The position numbers and the translations under genes were made by a program. Below are positions 8,744 to 17,008 of a stretch of DNA of 64,000 nt, one piece after another. Below the pieces are notes generated by a model. That model had not been told where the DNA came from. It did no database searches and saw only the letters and a list, made by a program, of their open reading frames with translations. The stretch is from positions 3,162,001-3,226,000 of the forward strand of contig NZ_CP183878.1 of the NCBI RefSeq assembly GCF_048572895.1, in the 5' to 3' direction. Origin of the DNA: Psychrobacillus sp048572895 (GTDB lineage: Bacteria > Bacillota > Bacilli > Bacillales_A > Planococcaceae). Each line of letters begins with the position of its first letter. Positions within the stretch are counted from its first letter, which is position 1.

Positions 8744-9676
8744 TTAATTACTGTGGATACTCGGAAGTTTACATACTAAAGTAAACATTTCCTTCTCATT
8801 TAAAAATTCTAAATACCCCTGCTGTTCTTCGATAATGTTTTGAATTATAGAGGTACCTAATCCATCATGTGAAGGTTTAGTCGTTACGCCCACCTTTTTA
8901 AATAATTGATCTGCTACTTTTTGAGGCAGTCGTACTGTACTATTTTTACAGGTTAATATGTAAAGGCCACTTCTTTTTTGCAAAGTCATTTCAATAAACC
9001 CTTGCACACCAGAACGTTGATGCCATTCTTCACAGGCATCTAAAGCATTTTCTAAAATGTTTCCTAGCAATGCAACCACTTTTAGAGTATCTAGGGGCAA
9101 TTTAGAACAAGGTATATCGAAATGATAGTTGATTGCTATATTACTAAAGTGAGCACGTTTATAAATACTGTGTAGTATAGCTGCCACTGCACCATGTTCT
9201 CCTTTTATAGATAAGTTTGTTTCTTCGTATCCGTCAATTAAGACTTCCATGTATTGAATTGCATCTTCCCTTGACTGCCTTTGCATCAAATAATGAATGG
9301 CGTTAATATGCTTCAAATAATCATGTCTTTCTTTTTTTAGCATTTGAAAGGTTTGATTGTATTCGTTATGTTGGACTTCTGTTCTAGCTATTTTCTCACG
9401 AATCTTATTCTTTGTTTTTCTATCTTTCACGCTGTATATAAATAATGTAATACTACTTAGTAATACACAAATATATGCTAACGACGGTTCGCTAAATACA
9501 TATATGCCCACTAATAAAATCTGAACACCCCAAGTTATATCAACTATTACATATTTATAAGTGCAGAAGCTTATGGAAAGTCCTATCAATCCAGCAACCC
9601 AAAATGGTAAAACCACCTGTAAAAGTAAAGACATATGTATTATGCATAAAACACTGTATAAAAATAATTTTCCCAT
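8744..9676 (-). CDS. natK: GHKL sensor histidine kinase (NatK-like)
   Basis: Membrane sensor kinase of the AgrC/GHKL type, ~310 residues from the ATG at 9676, chosen because GAGGTGA lies 6 nt upstream and it clears the natR stop by 10 bp. Four or more hydrophobic helices fill residues ~1-85. The phospho-acceptor motif RHDYLKHI (His ~118) and the N-box GNILENALDACE are present, then the glycine box GLGTSII. It follows natR in the same operon and faces natAB across a shared spacer, which matches the B. subtilis NatK-NatR system that activates the NatAB sodium exporter. The symbol rests on this context. Confidence 0.85.
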   Translation of the reverse strand: MGKLFLYSVLCIIHMSLLLQVVLPFWVAGLIGLSISFCTYKYVIVDITWGVQILLVGIYVFSEPSLAYICVLLSSITLFIYSVKDRKTKNKIREKIARTEVQHNEYNQTFQMLKKERHDYLKHINAIHYLMQRQSREDAIQYMEVLIDGYEETNLSIKGEHGAVAAILHSIYKRAHFSNIAINYHFDIPCSKLPLDTLKVVALLGNILENALDACEEWHQRSGVQGFIEMTLQKRSGLYILTCKNSTVRLPQKVADQLFKKVGVTTKPSHDGLGTSIIQNIIEEQQGYLEFLNEKEMFTLVCKLPSIHSN

Positions 9677-9686
9677 AAGTTTCACC

Positions 9687-10385
9687 TCAGAAATAATTCC
9701 GTTGAAGTATATCAATATTTTCTTTTGTAATTACAGCCTTTTCCTCTATTTTCTCAAAAGAAACTAGATAGGAATTTTTTGCATACAAAGAAAAATTCAT
9801 GATGTAAAGAATATTAATAATGAAGGAACGGTGGGATCTCAAGAACGAACGTTCTCTTAATTCACCTTCTAATTCATTTAATGTCTGATAGGTTTTGATG
9901 GGACCATTTTTAGTATGAATCATTGTTGAACGTCCAGTGCGTTCGATAAAAATAATATCTTGCTTTTGAATAATATGAATATCATTTTTTTGTTTAATAT
10001 ATAAACGTCCAGTCATTTCGGATTTATATTGTTTCGCCATCAAACGCTCAATTGAATGAATGAGACGCTCTTTTGTATATGGTTTCATAATGTAGTCATG
10101 TACATTTATTTCAAAAGCATGGACCGCATATCCGCTATTCGCTGTTACAAAAATAACTGAGATATTAAGTGCATGTGAATGGATAATGTCTGCTAGTTCA
10201 TAGCCCGTGAGGTCAGGCATCTCAATATCAGCAATAAGTAAATCAACGGATTGCTTTTTGATTTCTTCATAAGCTGTTGTCGCAGAAGTTGTCGCAAAAA
10301 CTATATCAACCTTTTCAATCGTTGTGATAATTCCTTGTAATTTATCTAAATCTATTTGTCTGTCATCAACTAGTCCTACTCTCAT
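9687..10385 (-). CDS. natR: LytTR-family response regulator (NatR-like)
   Basis: A 232-residue regulator with a receiver domain (DD at 7-8, phospho-acceptor D53 in ADIEMPDLTGYE, K101 in IMKPYTKE) and a C-terminal LytTR DNA-binding domain (~130-230: IIFIERTGRSTMIHTKNG, SFLRSHRSFIIN). It is the first gene of the natR-natK operon and is transcribed divergently from natAB. LytTR proteins bind paired direct repeats about 21 bp apart; such a pair lies at 10460-10491 in front of natA. The predicted role is activation of natAB in response to the partner kinase. Gene symbol is by context and family. Confidence 0.87.
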   Translation of the reverse strand: MRVGLVDDRQIDLDKLQGIITTIEKVDIVFATTSATTAYEEIKKQSVDLLIADIEMPDLTGYELADIIHSHALNISVIFVTANSGYAVHAFEINVHDYIMKPYTKERLIHSIERLMAKQYKSEMTGRLYIKQKNDIHIIQKQDIIFIERTGRSTMIHTKNGPIKTYQTLNELEGELRERSFLRSHRSFIINILYIMNFSLYAKNSYLVSFEKIEEKAVITKENIDILQRNYF

Positions 10386-10459
10386 ATTATCTCCCCTTAT
10401 ACCTTATTAATTTTACACTAAAATGAATTTTCTGGCATAAGTTACTTTGTTTTACCCGT

Positions 10460-10491
10460 TTGGCGACCTCAAATGGCTCTTTCGCGACATC
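10460..10491 (+). promoter_or_regulatory. 21-bp-spaced direct repeat, candidate NatR (LytTR) site upstream of natA
   Basis: TTGGCGACCTC (10460-10470) and TTCGCGACATC (10481-10491) match at 9 of 11 positions, 21 bp start to start, two DNA turns. A -10-like TAAGAT lies at 10519-10524 with no good -35, as expected for an activator-dependent promoter. Site identity is inferred. Confidence 0.55.
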
Positions 10492-10553
10492 TTCGCAGAC
10501 AGCCAGTGCTTTCCTTAGTAAGATAAAGACAATAAATAACAGAGGTGAAAAAT

Positions 10554-11303
10554 ATGATTCATATACAAGAAGTGACAAAGCAGTTCTATGAAAAAAAGAA
10601 GTACGTAACAGCTTTAAAGCATGTTTCTTTAAAAATTGAAGAAGGTGAAGTTCTCGGACTACTTGGTGAAAATGGAGCTGGGAAAACAACCTTACTTCGT
10701 TCAATTGCTACACTCATTCAACCCTCGAATGGTGAAATTCATGTTGACGGCTTTAATACAGTGAAAGAATCTGATGAAGTAAAAAAAAGACTCGGTGTAT
10801 TATTCGGAAGTGAGACAGGTTTGTATGATCGTCTAACAGCCCGAGAGAACCTAGAATACTTTGCCTCCTTATATGGCTTAGGCGCACATGAGACAAAAGT
10901 GCGTATTGAAAAGCTAGCAAAAACTTTTGGTATGCGCGACTACTTAGATCGTAGAGTAGGTGGTTTTTCGAAAGGAATGCGACAAAAAGTAGCCATTGCA
11001 AGAACGATTCTGCATGATCCCGATATTATTCTTTTTGATGAACCGACTACAGGTCTTGATATTACATCTTCGAGTGTATTTCGCCAACTCGTTCATCAGC
11101 TAAAAGGGGAAGGCAAAACGATTATTTTCTCTAGTCATTATGTAGAAGAAATAACTACGCTTTGCGATCGAGTCGCAATGATTCATAAAGGTGAATTAGT
11201 TTATGAAGGAACTCTTGAAGAACTTTATAAAGAAGAAAATAATCAAGACTTAAACTATATCTTTATGAGTAAGTTAGTACGAGGAGGACAAAAGGATGCT
11301 TAA
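10554..11303 (+). CDS. natA: ABC transporter ATP-binding protein (NatA-like)
   Basis: ATPase subunit of the NatAB-type exporter, 249 residues from the ATG at 10554 (AGAGGTG upstream; the GTG at 10545 is part of that site). Walker A GENGAGKTT, Q-loop region, signature FSKGMRQK, Walker B IILFDEPTTGLD and the switch His in FSSHYVEE are all present. It overlaps natB by 8 bp, so the two are translationally coupled. In B. subtilis NatAB exports Na+ and is induced by uncouplers and alcohols; related two-gene ABC-2 systems export drugs or peptides, so the substrate here is inferred from the divergent natRK pair. Confidence 0.9.
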   Translation: MIHIQEVTKQFYEKKKYVTALKHVSLKIEEGEVLGLLGENGAGKTTLLRSIATLIQPSNGEIHVDGFNTVKESDEVKKRLGVLFGSETGLYDRLTARENLEYFASLYGLGAHETKVRIEKLAKTFGMRDYLDRRVGGFSKGMRQKVAIARTILHDPDIILFDEPTTGLDITSSSVFRQLVHQLKGEGKTIIFSSHYVEEITTLCDRVAMIHKGELVYEGTLEELYKEENNQDLNYIFMSKLVRGGQKDA

Positions 11304-12459
11304 TATTTTAAAAAAAGAATTGAAAGATAGTTTTCGAGATCGTAGAACCTTACTTCTTACAGTATTGCTTCCGCTGGTCCTCATGAGTGCACTTGTGTTC
11401 TTCTATGAAAATTTATTAACTAGTGATGAAGATGAAACTTACGGGATTGTCGTAAATGAAGAGCAACTTGAATTTGCAAAGCAATTACTCACTTCTTATG
11501 ACAATATGGAAGTGACAGGTGTTGCAAATGTGGAAGAAACTATAGCGAATGGCGATGCATTAGCTGGAGTAATAATTCCATCTGACTTTGAACAGCAAAT
11601 AACAAACGAGAATACACCAACCATTCAAGTACTTGGCGATTCATACAGTCAAAAAAGCGCGCTCGCTGCCAGCTATATCGAGTCTGCATTTGGCCAATAT
11701 AATCAACAAATCGTTGCGGAACGCTTACAACAAAATAATATAGAAAGTGAACTATTAACACCCTTTATAATTGAACAAGTCCAAACGGTAGAAGGTGATT
11801 CTTCTATGATGTTAATTGCATTCTTAGTTCCGTTAATGCTATCGGTTGCAGTAGGTGTGGGAGTTGGCCCATCGGCTTCTGATTTAGTCGCTGGTGAAAA
11901 AGAACGCCGGACAATGGAAGCTTTATTGATGACTCCAGTGAACCGTAGTGCTCTATTATTAGGAAAATGGATAACCATGGTGATTATAGCAAGTTTGACA
12001 GGCATCATTACCTTACTCATTGTCACAGTGGAGATTATATTCTTTACCGAGAAATTAAAAGAAGGTTTGGCATTTGAAAACAATGAAGCAATATGGATAG
12101 CAGTGGTAGCATTATTAGTAATAATAGCGTTTGCTGCACTTATGGCATCTGCCTTAATGGTAACAAGTATTTTAGCGAAAACGGTAAAAGAATCCCAAAG
12201 TTATGGAACACCTGTAACAATGATTGTCATGTTGCCAGCGTTACTTACGTCAAGTTTAGGTTTAAATGAATTATCAACTATACATTTTGTAGTTCCCTTA
12301 ATGAACTTATTTACAATCTTTAAAGAGTTATTTTTTGGTGTGTTGAATGTAGAACATATTTTACTGACACTAAGCAGTAATATTCTATTAGCAATTATTA
12401 TTTTCTTTATTGGTCGTATTTTATTTATGAAAGATCGTTGGATTTTATCTAACAAATAG
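11296..12459 (+). CDS. natB: ABC-2 type permease (NatB-like)
   Basis: Membrane subunit partner of NatA, 387 residues, with GAGGAGG upstream inside the natA end. One helix at ~17-38, a ~130-residue extracytoplasmic domain, then five or more helices from ~170 to the C-terminus. The segment AGEKERRTMEALLMTPVNRSALLLGKW is the conserved ABC-2 coupling region. Predicted to extrude Na+ or a related substrate with NatA. Followed by a strong terminator, so the operon is just natAB. Confidence 0.88.
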   Translation: MLNILKKELKDSFRDRRTLLLTVLLPLVLMSALVFFYENLLTSDEDETYGIVVNEEQLEFAKQLLTSYDNMEVTGVANVEETIANGDALAGVIIPSDFEQQITNENTPTIQVLGDSYSQKSALAASYIESAFGQYNQQIVAERLQQNNIESELLTPFIIEQVQTVEGDSSMMLIAFLVPLMLSVAVGVGVGPSASDLVAGEKERRTMEALLMTPVNRSALLLGKWITMVIIASLTGIITLLIVTVEIIFFTEKLKEGLAFENNEAIWIAVVALLVIIAFAALMASALMVTSILAKTVKESQSYGTPVTMIVMLPALLTSSLGLNELSTIHFVVPLMNLFTIFKELFFGVLNVEHILLTLSSNILLAIIIFFIGRILFMKDRWILSNK

Positions 12460-12480
12460 ACAGTATTTCCATAACAAAAC

Positions 12481-12527
12481 AGCACGACAAACTGCGGTAT
12501 TATCGGAACACAGTTTGTCGTGCTATT
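12481..12527 (+). terminator. Terminator after natAB
   Basis: Perfect 14-bp arms AGCACGACAAACTG / CAGTTTGTCGTGCT with a 16-nt loop, followed by a T-rich tract. Confidence 0.9.
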
Positions 12528-12589
12528 TTATTGAGTATAAAAATAGGCATTGTAACGTTAACAGCTTTTACATAATATAGAGAGCTATA

Positions 12590-13642
12590 TTAATTATCCT
12601 CAGCTTCCCATCTATCTATTTCTGTACGTACTATCGGTGCCACTTCTTTACCAAGTAGTTCAATTGCTTTCATTACGTCTTCATGAGGCATTGATCCAAC
12701 TGGTACATGAAGCATAAAGCGTGTGATACCCACGTTTTTACGAAGGAATATAATTTTATCAGCTACCGTCTTTACATCTCCTACGTATAAAGCACCTTCA
12801 AGGCTACGCGCAGCATCAAAGGTTGAACGAGTATACGGACCCCATCCACGTTCTCTTCCTAAAACGTTCATCGCTTGCTGTGTCGGCGGGAAAAATTTAT
12901 CTACTGCAATATCGGTACTTTCGGCTACGAATCCATGAGAGTGAGAAGCAACTGTCAGCTTCGATACGTCATGACCAGCTTGAGTTGCTGCTTTTTTATA
13001 TAGCTTTACGAGTGGTTCAAACTGTAGCGGGCTTCCTCCAATAATTGCCAACACTAGTGGCAACCCTAGAAAACCAGCTCTCGCAACAGATTGGGGAGTT
13101 CCACCACTAGCGATCCAAATCGGTAGTGGGTTTTGTACGGGACGTGGATAAACTCCACGATTCTGAATTGCAGCTCGGTGCTTACCGTCCCATGTAACCA
13201 TTTCAGACTCACGTATTTTCAAAAGCAAATCTAACTTTTCTTCGTACAATTCATCATAGTCCTTTAGATCGTATCCAAAAAGTGGGAATGATTCGATAAA
13301 TGAACCACGTCCAGCCATGATTTCTGCACGACCATTGGAAATAGCATCTAACGTCGAAAACTCCTCAAATACTCGTACTGGGTCATCAGAAGAAAGTACC
13401 GTAACAGCGCTTGTAAGTCTTATTTGTTTTGTCTGTGAAGCAGCTGCAGCTAGAAGAACAGCTGGCGCAGAAGCCGCATAATCCTTTCGGTGATGTTCAC
13501 CTACACCAAAGACATCTAAACCTACTTGATCTGCTAATACAATTTCCTCCACGACCTCACGAATACGCTCTGCATGGCTGATTACTTTTCCTGTTTTTAC
13601 ATCTGGAGTTGTTTCTACGAACGTTGTTATTCCAATTTCCAT
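12590..13642 (-). CDS. LLM-class flavin-dependent oxidoreductase
   Basis: Luciferase-like monooxygenase, 350 residues from the ATG at 13642, which has AAAGGGGGC upstream; the longer frame to 13708 has no ribosome site. It begins MEIGITTFVETTPD and contains EEIVLADQVGLDVFGVGEHHR, the family's early helix and His-rich turn, and IWIASGGTPQSVARAG near the flavin site. Enzymes of this group use FMNH2 supplied by a separate reductase and are often annotated as oxidoreductases of unknown substrate. It is monocistronic; a 21-bp periodic repeat lies upstream. Confidence 0.88.
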   Translation of the reverse strand: MEIGITTFVETTPDVKTGKVISHAERIREVVEEIVLADQVGLDVFGVGEHHRKDYAASAPAVLLAAAASQTKQIRLTSAVTVLSSDDPVRVFEEFSTLDAISNGRAEIMAGRGSFIESFPLFGYDLKDYDELYEEKLDLLLKIRESEMVTWDGKHRAAIQNRGVYPRPVQNPLPIWIASGGTPQSVARAGFLGLPLVLAIIGGSPLQFEPLVKLYKKAATQAGHDVSKLTVASHSHGFVAESTDIAVDKFFPPTQQAMNVLGRERGWGPYTRSTFDAARSLEGALYVGDVKTVADKIIFLRKNVGITRFMLHVPVGSMPHEDVMKAIELLGKEVAPIVRTEIDRWEAEDN

Positions 13643-13750
13643 TTGATTTGCCCCCTTTAATTCTGCGGTTCCATTGTTTTTATAAAAGATTCTGTCGATT
13701 TTAATCATACCTTATCATTCTATTTATATTCAATTATCCCGTTTCATTAG

Positions 13751-13915
13751 AGGAAGTAAATATTGGTTAAATATTCCACTCTGAAAGTAAAGCTACTCCG
13801 AGAGCAAGTAAATCCAGATTGAAAGCAAGTAAGCAAGAACAACCCGCTAGTACCGTCTTGATGAAAGCAAGTATTTGGCGGATGAACGCAAGTAAATGGT
13901 ATAAAAGTCAATTAC
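13751..13915. repeat. 21-bp periodic repeat, core GCAAGTA
   Basis: The tetranucleotide AGTA occurs at 13786, 13807, 13828, 13849, 13870 and 13891, exactly 21 bp apart, mostly within GAAAGCAAGTA-like cores; a further AGTA at 13755 is off by 10. The remaining bases vary. It fills the spacer between the 3' end of nrnB and the promoter side of the LLM oxidoreductase gene. An open frame through it reads ASKxxxx heptads but has no ribosome site, so coding is unlikely. Confidence 0.85.
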
Positions 13916-13961
13916 TTTTCCGCTCAAAATTCAGAAATACGTTTTCACCAAAGAAAAGTCT

Positions 13962-15149
13962 TTATAAGTTGTCTCTTTTCTTCACTTCACTCATTAAGTA
14001 ATCAACAAACAGCTCATCCCTTACCAAAGCTGCCTCATAGTTTCTTTTTAAGAAACGCTCGCCATCCTCAAAACTTGTAAAGGTTTGTTCCAATTCAATT
14101 TTATTTTTTTCAAGTATCCAATCCTGACTGTTTTTAGAATACAAGATGAACGTATCATTATTTCTATTCATATAAAATGAACCGAATGATGATAGTTTCA
14201 AGTTATATTGATTTCTTTTTGCGTCTGCCAGTATCGGTGAGAGATGGAAGGTGTCCAAAACAAATAACTTATATGCTTCCTCTGTTAAAGTACAGCCAGA
14301 TGCTTTTTGATGTCCTCCTCCGCCGAATTGTCCAGCGACTTCAGATACATCAATATCGTCATAAATTGTACGAAGGGAGATTCTTTTCCCTCCCATGATT
14401 ACAATCGCTATATAGTCAAGATGTGGATATTCTTTTCCTAGTTCATTGCCTAGCTCTGAATGGTAAGTTTCTGCATACACAATACCAGCTAAATGCTCCC
14501 CTATGTTTGCTTGAACAATCTCTTTTTTCTTTCGACGAATATATCTGTCAATCTTGTCTGCTTCCATTTTCAATATTTTCTTTTCAAATTCATCAAAATC
14601 AAAATGGTCACTCGTTCGAAGTCGTTCCATTATTTTTTCTTCAAATTCTTCCATCGATATTAAATAGAAAAGAGAGTTTAGTGAATGAGCCTGGTGGTTC
14701 CCATTCTTTTCCCACTCCCATGTATCATACTGTCTAACTAATTCTACAAACTCAGATACTGCCTCGCTTGGTTGCAACAGGTTATTTGTTACAAGATACT
14801 CATATAATAATGAAGTAGCGGAAGTTGGTTTACCTTCATCGTCTTCTACTAAAATATATCCCCACTCATAATCATTAAAGTGTAAAGCGGATTTATGATG
14901 ATCGATTAGTTGGACCTTTCCTTTTGCATTATAAAAATCATTAAGTCTTTTTTCATTATCTTCATTTGGAGTCAAATCAGTTACAAATAAAAAAGTATCT
15001 GGCTCATCATTTTCTAAAAAGTATTCAATCTCTCGATTCAGAGATGAAATCGAATTATAACGCACCTTTACTTGCTCTCCAAAAGCTAGCTTTGCTAAGA
15101 TGCCACATCCGACTCCATCTAAATCATTATGAGACAATAATTTATACAT
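13962..15149 (-). CDS. nrnB: DHH-family nanoRNase (oligoribonuclease NrnB/YngD)
   Basis: Predicted phosphoesterase that degrades very short RNAs and possibly cyclic dinucleotide products. The 395-residue start is the ATG at 15149 with GAGGTG 6 nt upstream; a GTG three codons earlier overlaps that site. The DHH motifs are visible: HNDLDGVGCG at residues ~6-15, TDLTPNED, LIDHHKSA, and the DHHA1 substrate loop FGGGGHQKASGC. Length is close to B. subtilis NrnB (about 399). Monocistronic, upstream of the divergent lysine riboswitch-dapA unit. Confidence 0.9.
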   Translation of the reverse strand: MYKLLSHNDLDGVGCGILAKLAFGEQVKVRYNSISSLNREIEYFLENDEPDTFLFVTDLTPNEDNEKRLNDFYNAKGKVQLIDHHKSALHFNDYEWGYILVEDDEGKPTSATSLLYEYLVTNNLLQPSEAVSEFVELVRQYDTWEWEKNGNHQAHSLNSLFYLISMEEFEEKIMERLRTSDHFDFDEFEKKILKMEADKIDRYIRRKKKEIVQANIGEHLAGIVYAETYHSELGNELGKEYPHLDYIAIVIMGGKRISLRTIYDDIDVSEVAGQFGGGGHQKASGCTLTEEAYKLFVLDTFHLSPILADAKRNQYNLKLSSFGSFYMNRNNDTFILYSKNSQDWILEKNKIELEQTFTSFEDGERFLKRNYEAALVRDELFVDYLMSEVKKRDNL

Positions 15150-15263
15150 TCTTTTCACCTCTAGTATAGTATGGTTTTAACGTGTGAAACTTATTAATTT
15201 TCATCAAAAATATAGTTTATAATGCCATAAAAATAAGTTAATACTTATTTTACAGGTAATCTG

Positions 15264-15292
15264 TTGCAATAGTATTAAAAACCATGTATTAT
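15264..15292 (+). promoter_or_regulatory. Sigma-A-type promoter for the lysine riboswitch-dapA transcript
   Basis: TTGCAA (15264-15269) and TATTAT (15287-15292) are separated by exactly 17 bp, placing the transcript start near 15299, about 32 nt before the riboswitch aptamer. Confidence 0.75.
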
Positions 15293-15330
15293 TTTAGTAA
15301 TTAAATATTCTCTTATTTCAAATACATTTG

Positions 15331-15512
15331 AAGTAAGGATAGAGGCGCGAAGACCATCAGTATACTTTCGGAGGATAATGAGATCCTATGATGATAGTTG
15401 AAAGGGGAATTTGCCGAAGTTAAAAGAATCTCATTTTTCTTGAAGCTGGTTCAGCTGTTGAATAGACACTGGATTGTCATATAGGAGACTATATGGAGGG
15501 CTATCTTACGCA
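15331..15512 (+). ncRNA. Lysine riboswitch (L box)
   Basis: The conserved L-box elements occur in order: GATAGAGGCGCGAAG, AGTATACTTTCGGAGGA, GAAAGGGGAATTTGCCGAAG, the AGCTGG strand, and the closing GGAGGGCTATCTTACG. This matches the aptamer known upstream of B. subtilis lysC. Lysine binding to the aptamer favours the terminator at 15538-15567, shutting off dapA, the first step of the diaminopimelate/lysine branch. Arm P1 pairs the start GGATAGAGG region with GGGCTATCTTAC. Confidence 0.95.
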
Positions 15513-15537
15513 CAGAAATATTACATTATTTCTACTG

Positions 15538-15567
15538 CAGCAACGAGCCCTCGTTGTTGCTTTTTTG
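15538..15567 (+). terminator. Riboswitch-controlled terminator
   Basis: GCAACGAG/CTCGTTGTTGC-type stem with a small loop and six T residues follows the L-box aptamer and is the expression platform for dapA. Confidence 0.9.
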
Positions 15568-15601
15568 CGTCTACTTAACTTGACTAAACAAATTTCAAGT
15601 T

Positions 15602-15756
15602 AAGCCTCCGGCGGATGTCACAAATTTTGAAGGGAGTTCTTAAAGGATGTTAGCCTAAGTACGTCGCATCCATGCGACAACGGCTACCTGACCTGCATCA
15701 CGCAGGCCTTAGCGCAATTCAAAATCTGGACGCAATTACACCGAGGCGTAATTGAT
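15602..15756 (+). repeat. Dispersed structured repeat, family with GCCTCCGGCGGATGTCAC end, copy 1
   Basis: Begins AAGCCTCCGGCGGATGTCAC and ends GGACGCAATTAC...GTAATTGATACC. The same sequence occurs reversed at 28696-28787, there without about 60 bp of central insert. Inverted arms ATTTTGAA/TTCAAAAT and the terminal palindrome make it a long hairpin. It sits between the lysine riboswitch terminator and dapA, inside the leader transcript. Confidence 0.85.
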
Positions 15757-15809
15757 ACCGCCCTTCTCCCTGAATTTTTAATAATAAAACGATAGGATGT
15801 GGAGAAGTT

Positions 15810-16697
15810 ATGAATTTTGGACAAATATTAACTGCTATGGTGACTCCTTTTGATCATAATGAGGAGATAGATTTTCCAGCTACACAGAACCTAATAAATT
15901 ACTTAATCGAGAGTGGAACAGAGGGCTTAGTCGTATCTGGTACAACTGGAGAGTCTCCGACGTTAACAGAAGAAGAAAAAGTCCAGCTGTTTAAATTTAC
16001 AGTGGAGGTTGTGAATGGGAGAGTTCCAGTAATTGCTGGTACCGGCTCTTATAATACAAAAGAGTCCATCGAGTTAACAAAACGTGCAGCTGATGCAGGT
16101 GTAGATGGTATTATGCTTGTTGTTCCTTATTACAATAAGCCATCACAAGAAGGATTGTACCAACACTTCCAAACAATCGCAGCTGTCACATCTTTACCAA
16201 TTATTCTATACAATATTCCAGGTCGTAGTGTTGTCAATATGTCAGTGGAAACAGTTATCCGACTTTCCGAAATACCAAATATCGTCGCTATTAAAGAAGC
16301 AGGCGGAAATTTAGATGCAATGTCAGAAATCATTAGCAGTACACCTGAAGACTTTTCGCTTTATAGCGGTGATGATGGGTTAACAATCCCAGTACTATCG
16401 ATTGGTGGAGCAGGTGTCATTTCAGTGGCATCTCATGTTATTGGAAATGAAATGCAAGCAATGATTGCAAAGTTCAACGCTGGCAATGTTCAGGAGGCTG
16501 CTAAGGATCACCGCAGACTATTACCTGTTATGAAAGCATTATTTGCAGCACCCAATCCAACACCTGTAAAAACAGCTTTAAACTTAAAAGGAGTTCCTGT
16601 AGGGGGCGTTCGCTTACCTATGATTCCTTTAAATGAAGAGGAACTAAGTACTTTACAGAGTGTATTAGCCGCGCAATTAGAAACAGTATCTTCTTAA
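15810..16697 (+). CDS. dapA: 4-hydroxy-tetrahydrodipicolinate synthase
   Basis: Condenses pyruvate with aspartate semialdehyde in the lysine/diaminopimelate pathway, supplying cell wall and spore dipicolinate. The 295-residue TIM barrel shows GTTGESPTL (T45-T46), Y134 in LYNIPGR, R139, and Schiff-base K162 in VAIKEAGG, plus VVPYYNKPSQEG. GGAGAAG precedes the ATG. It is a single gene controlled by the upstream lysine riboswitch, although the dispersed repeat at 15602-15756 lies between the switch and the start codon. A second structured repeat begins at its stop codon. Confidence 0.97.
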   Translation: MNFGQILTAMVTPFDHNEEIDFPATQNLINYLIESGTEGLVVSGTTGESPTLTEEEKVQLFKFTVEVVNGRVPVIAGTGSYNTKESIELTKRAADAGVDGIMLVVPYYNKPSQEGLYQHFQTIAAVTSLPIILYNIPGRSVVNMSVETVIRLSEIPNIVAIKEAGGNLDAMSEIISSTPEDFSLYSGDDGLTIPVLSIGGAGVISVASHVIGNEMQAMIAKFNAGNVQEAAKDHRRLLPVMKALFAAPNPTPVKTALNLKGVPVGGVRLPMIPLNEEELSTLQSVLAAQLETVSS

Positions 16698-16915
16698 GAA
16701 AAACGTAAGTGCCACTTAAGGTCAAAGCCTGTTTCCAACGTTTTCTAAAGGCTTTGGACAGACGTTTTGCTTATATTATTACCGATTGATTTTTTGAGAT
16801 GCTGATCGTGACTGACGTCACAATCAGCATCTCTTTTCTTGTTAATTTTATTGCGTTTATCTGTCCGTCGCTCTTCATCAACTTTAGAAACTAGTTAGTA
16901 CAGCTTTTGGGAAGA
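16696..16915 (+). repeat. Duplicated structured intergenic element, copy A
   Basis: Aligns over most of its length with 24826-25157. Shared blocks include TTAAGGTCAAAGCCTGTTT, GGCTTTGGACAGACGTTTTG, ATATTATTACCGA, GACTGACGTCACAA and a tail GTTAGTACAGCTTTTGGG. The strongest hairpin (16795-16834) has 11-bp arms GAGATGCTGAT/ATCAGCATCTC followed by a T-rich run and an inner GTGAC/GTCAC pair; in copy B the arms change on both sides and still pair. It fills the spacer between dapA and yehS, where the hairpin could terminate dapA. Confidence 0.85.
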
Positions 16916-16940
16916 AGAGATGAAGCTCTTTCTTACATAT

Positions 16941-16984
16941 AAAAGAAGCGCCAGAAGATACAATTTCTGGCGCTTCCCTTTTTC
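16941..16984. terminator. Bidirectional terminator, yehS side
   Basis: GAAGCGCCAGAA pairs with TTCTGGCGCTTC around an 8-nt loop, with A-run upstream and T-run downstream; serves yehS on the minus strand. Confidence 0.9.
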
Positions 16985-17008
16985 TTTATTGAATAGACAC
17001 TTTTTACT

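Noticed and set aside
6193..10385. ComQXPA quorum-sensing system (prenyltransferase near kinase and regulator)
   Set aside because: No ComX-type propeptide lies between the genes, the synthase is the large two-domain type, a terminator separates them, and the kinase/regulator pair faces natAB.
13819..14001. 60-residue plus-strand frame with ASKxxxx heptads
   Set aside because: Starts at TTG inside the periodic repeat with no ribosome site and ends within antisense nrnB.
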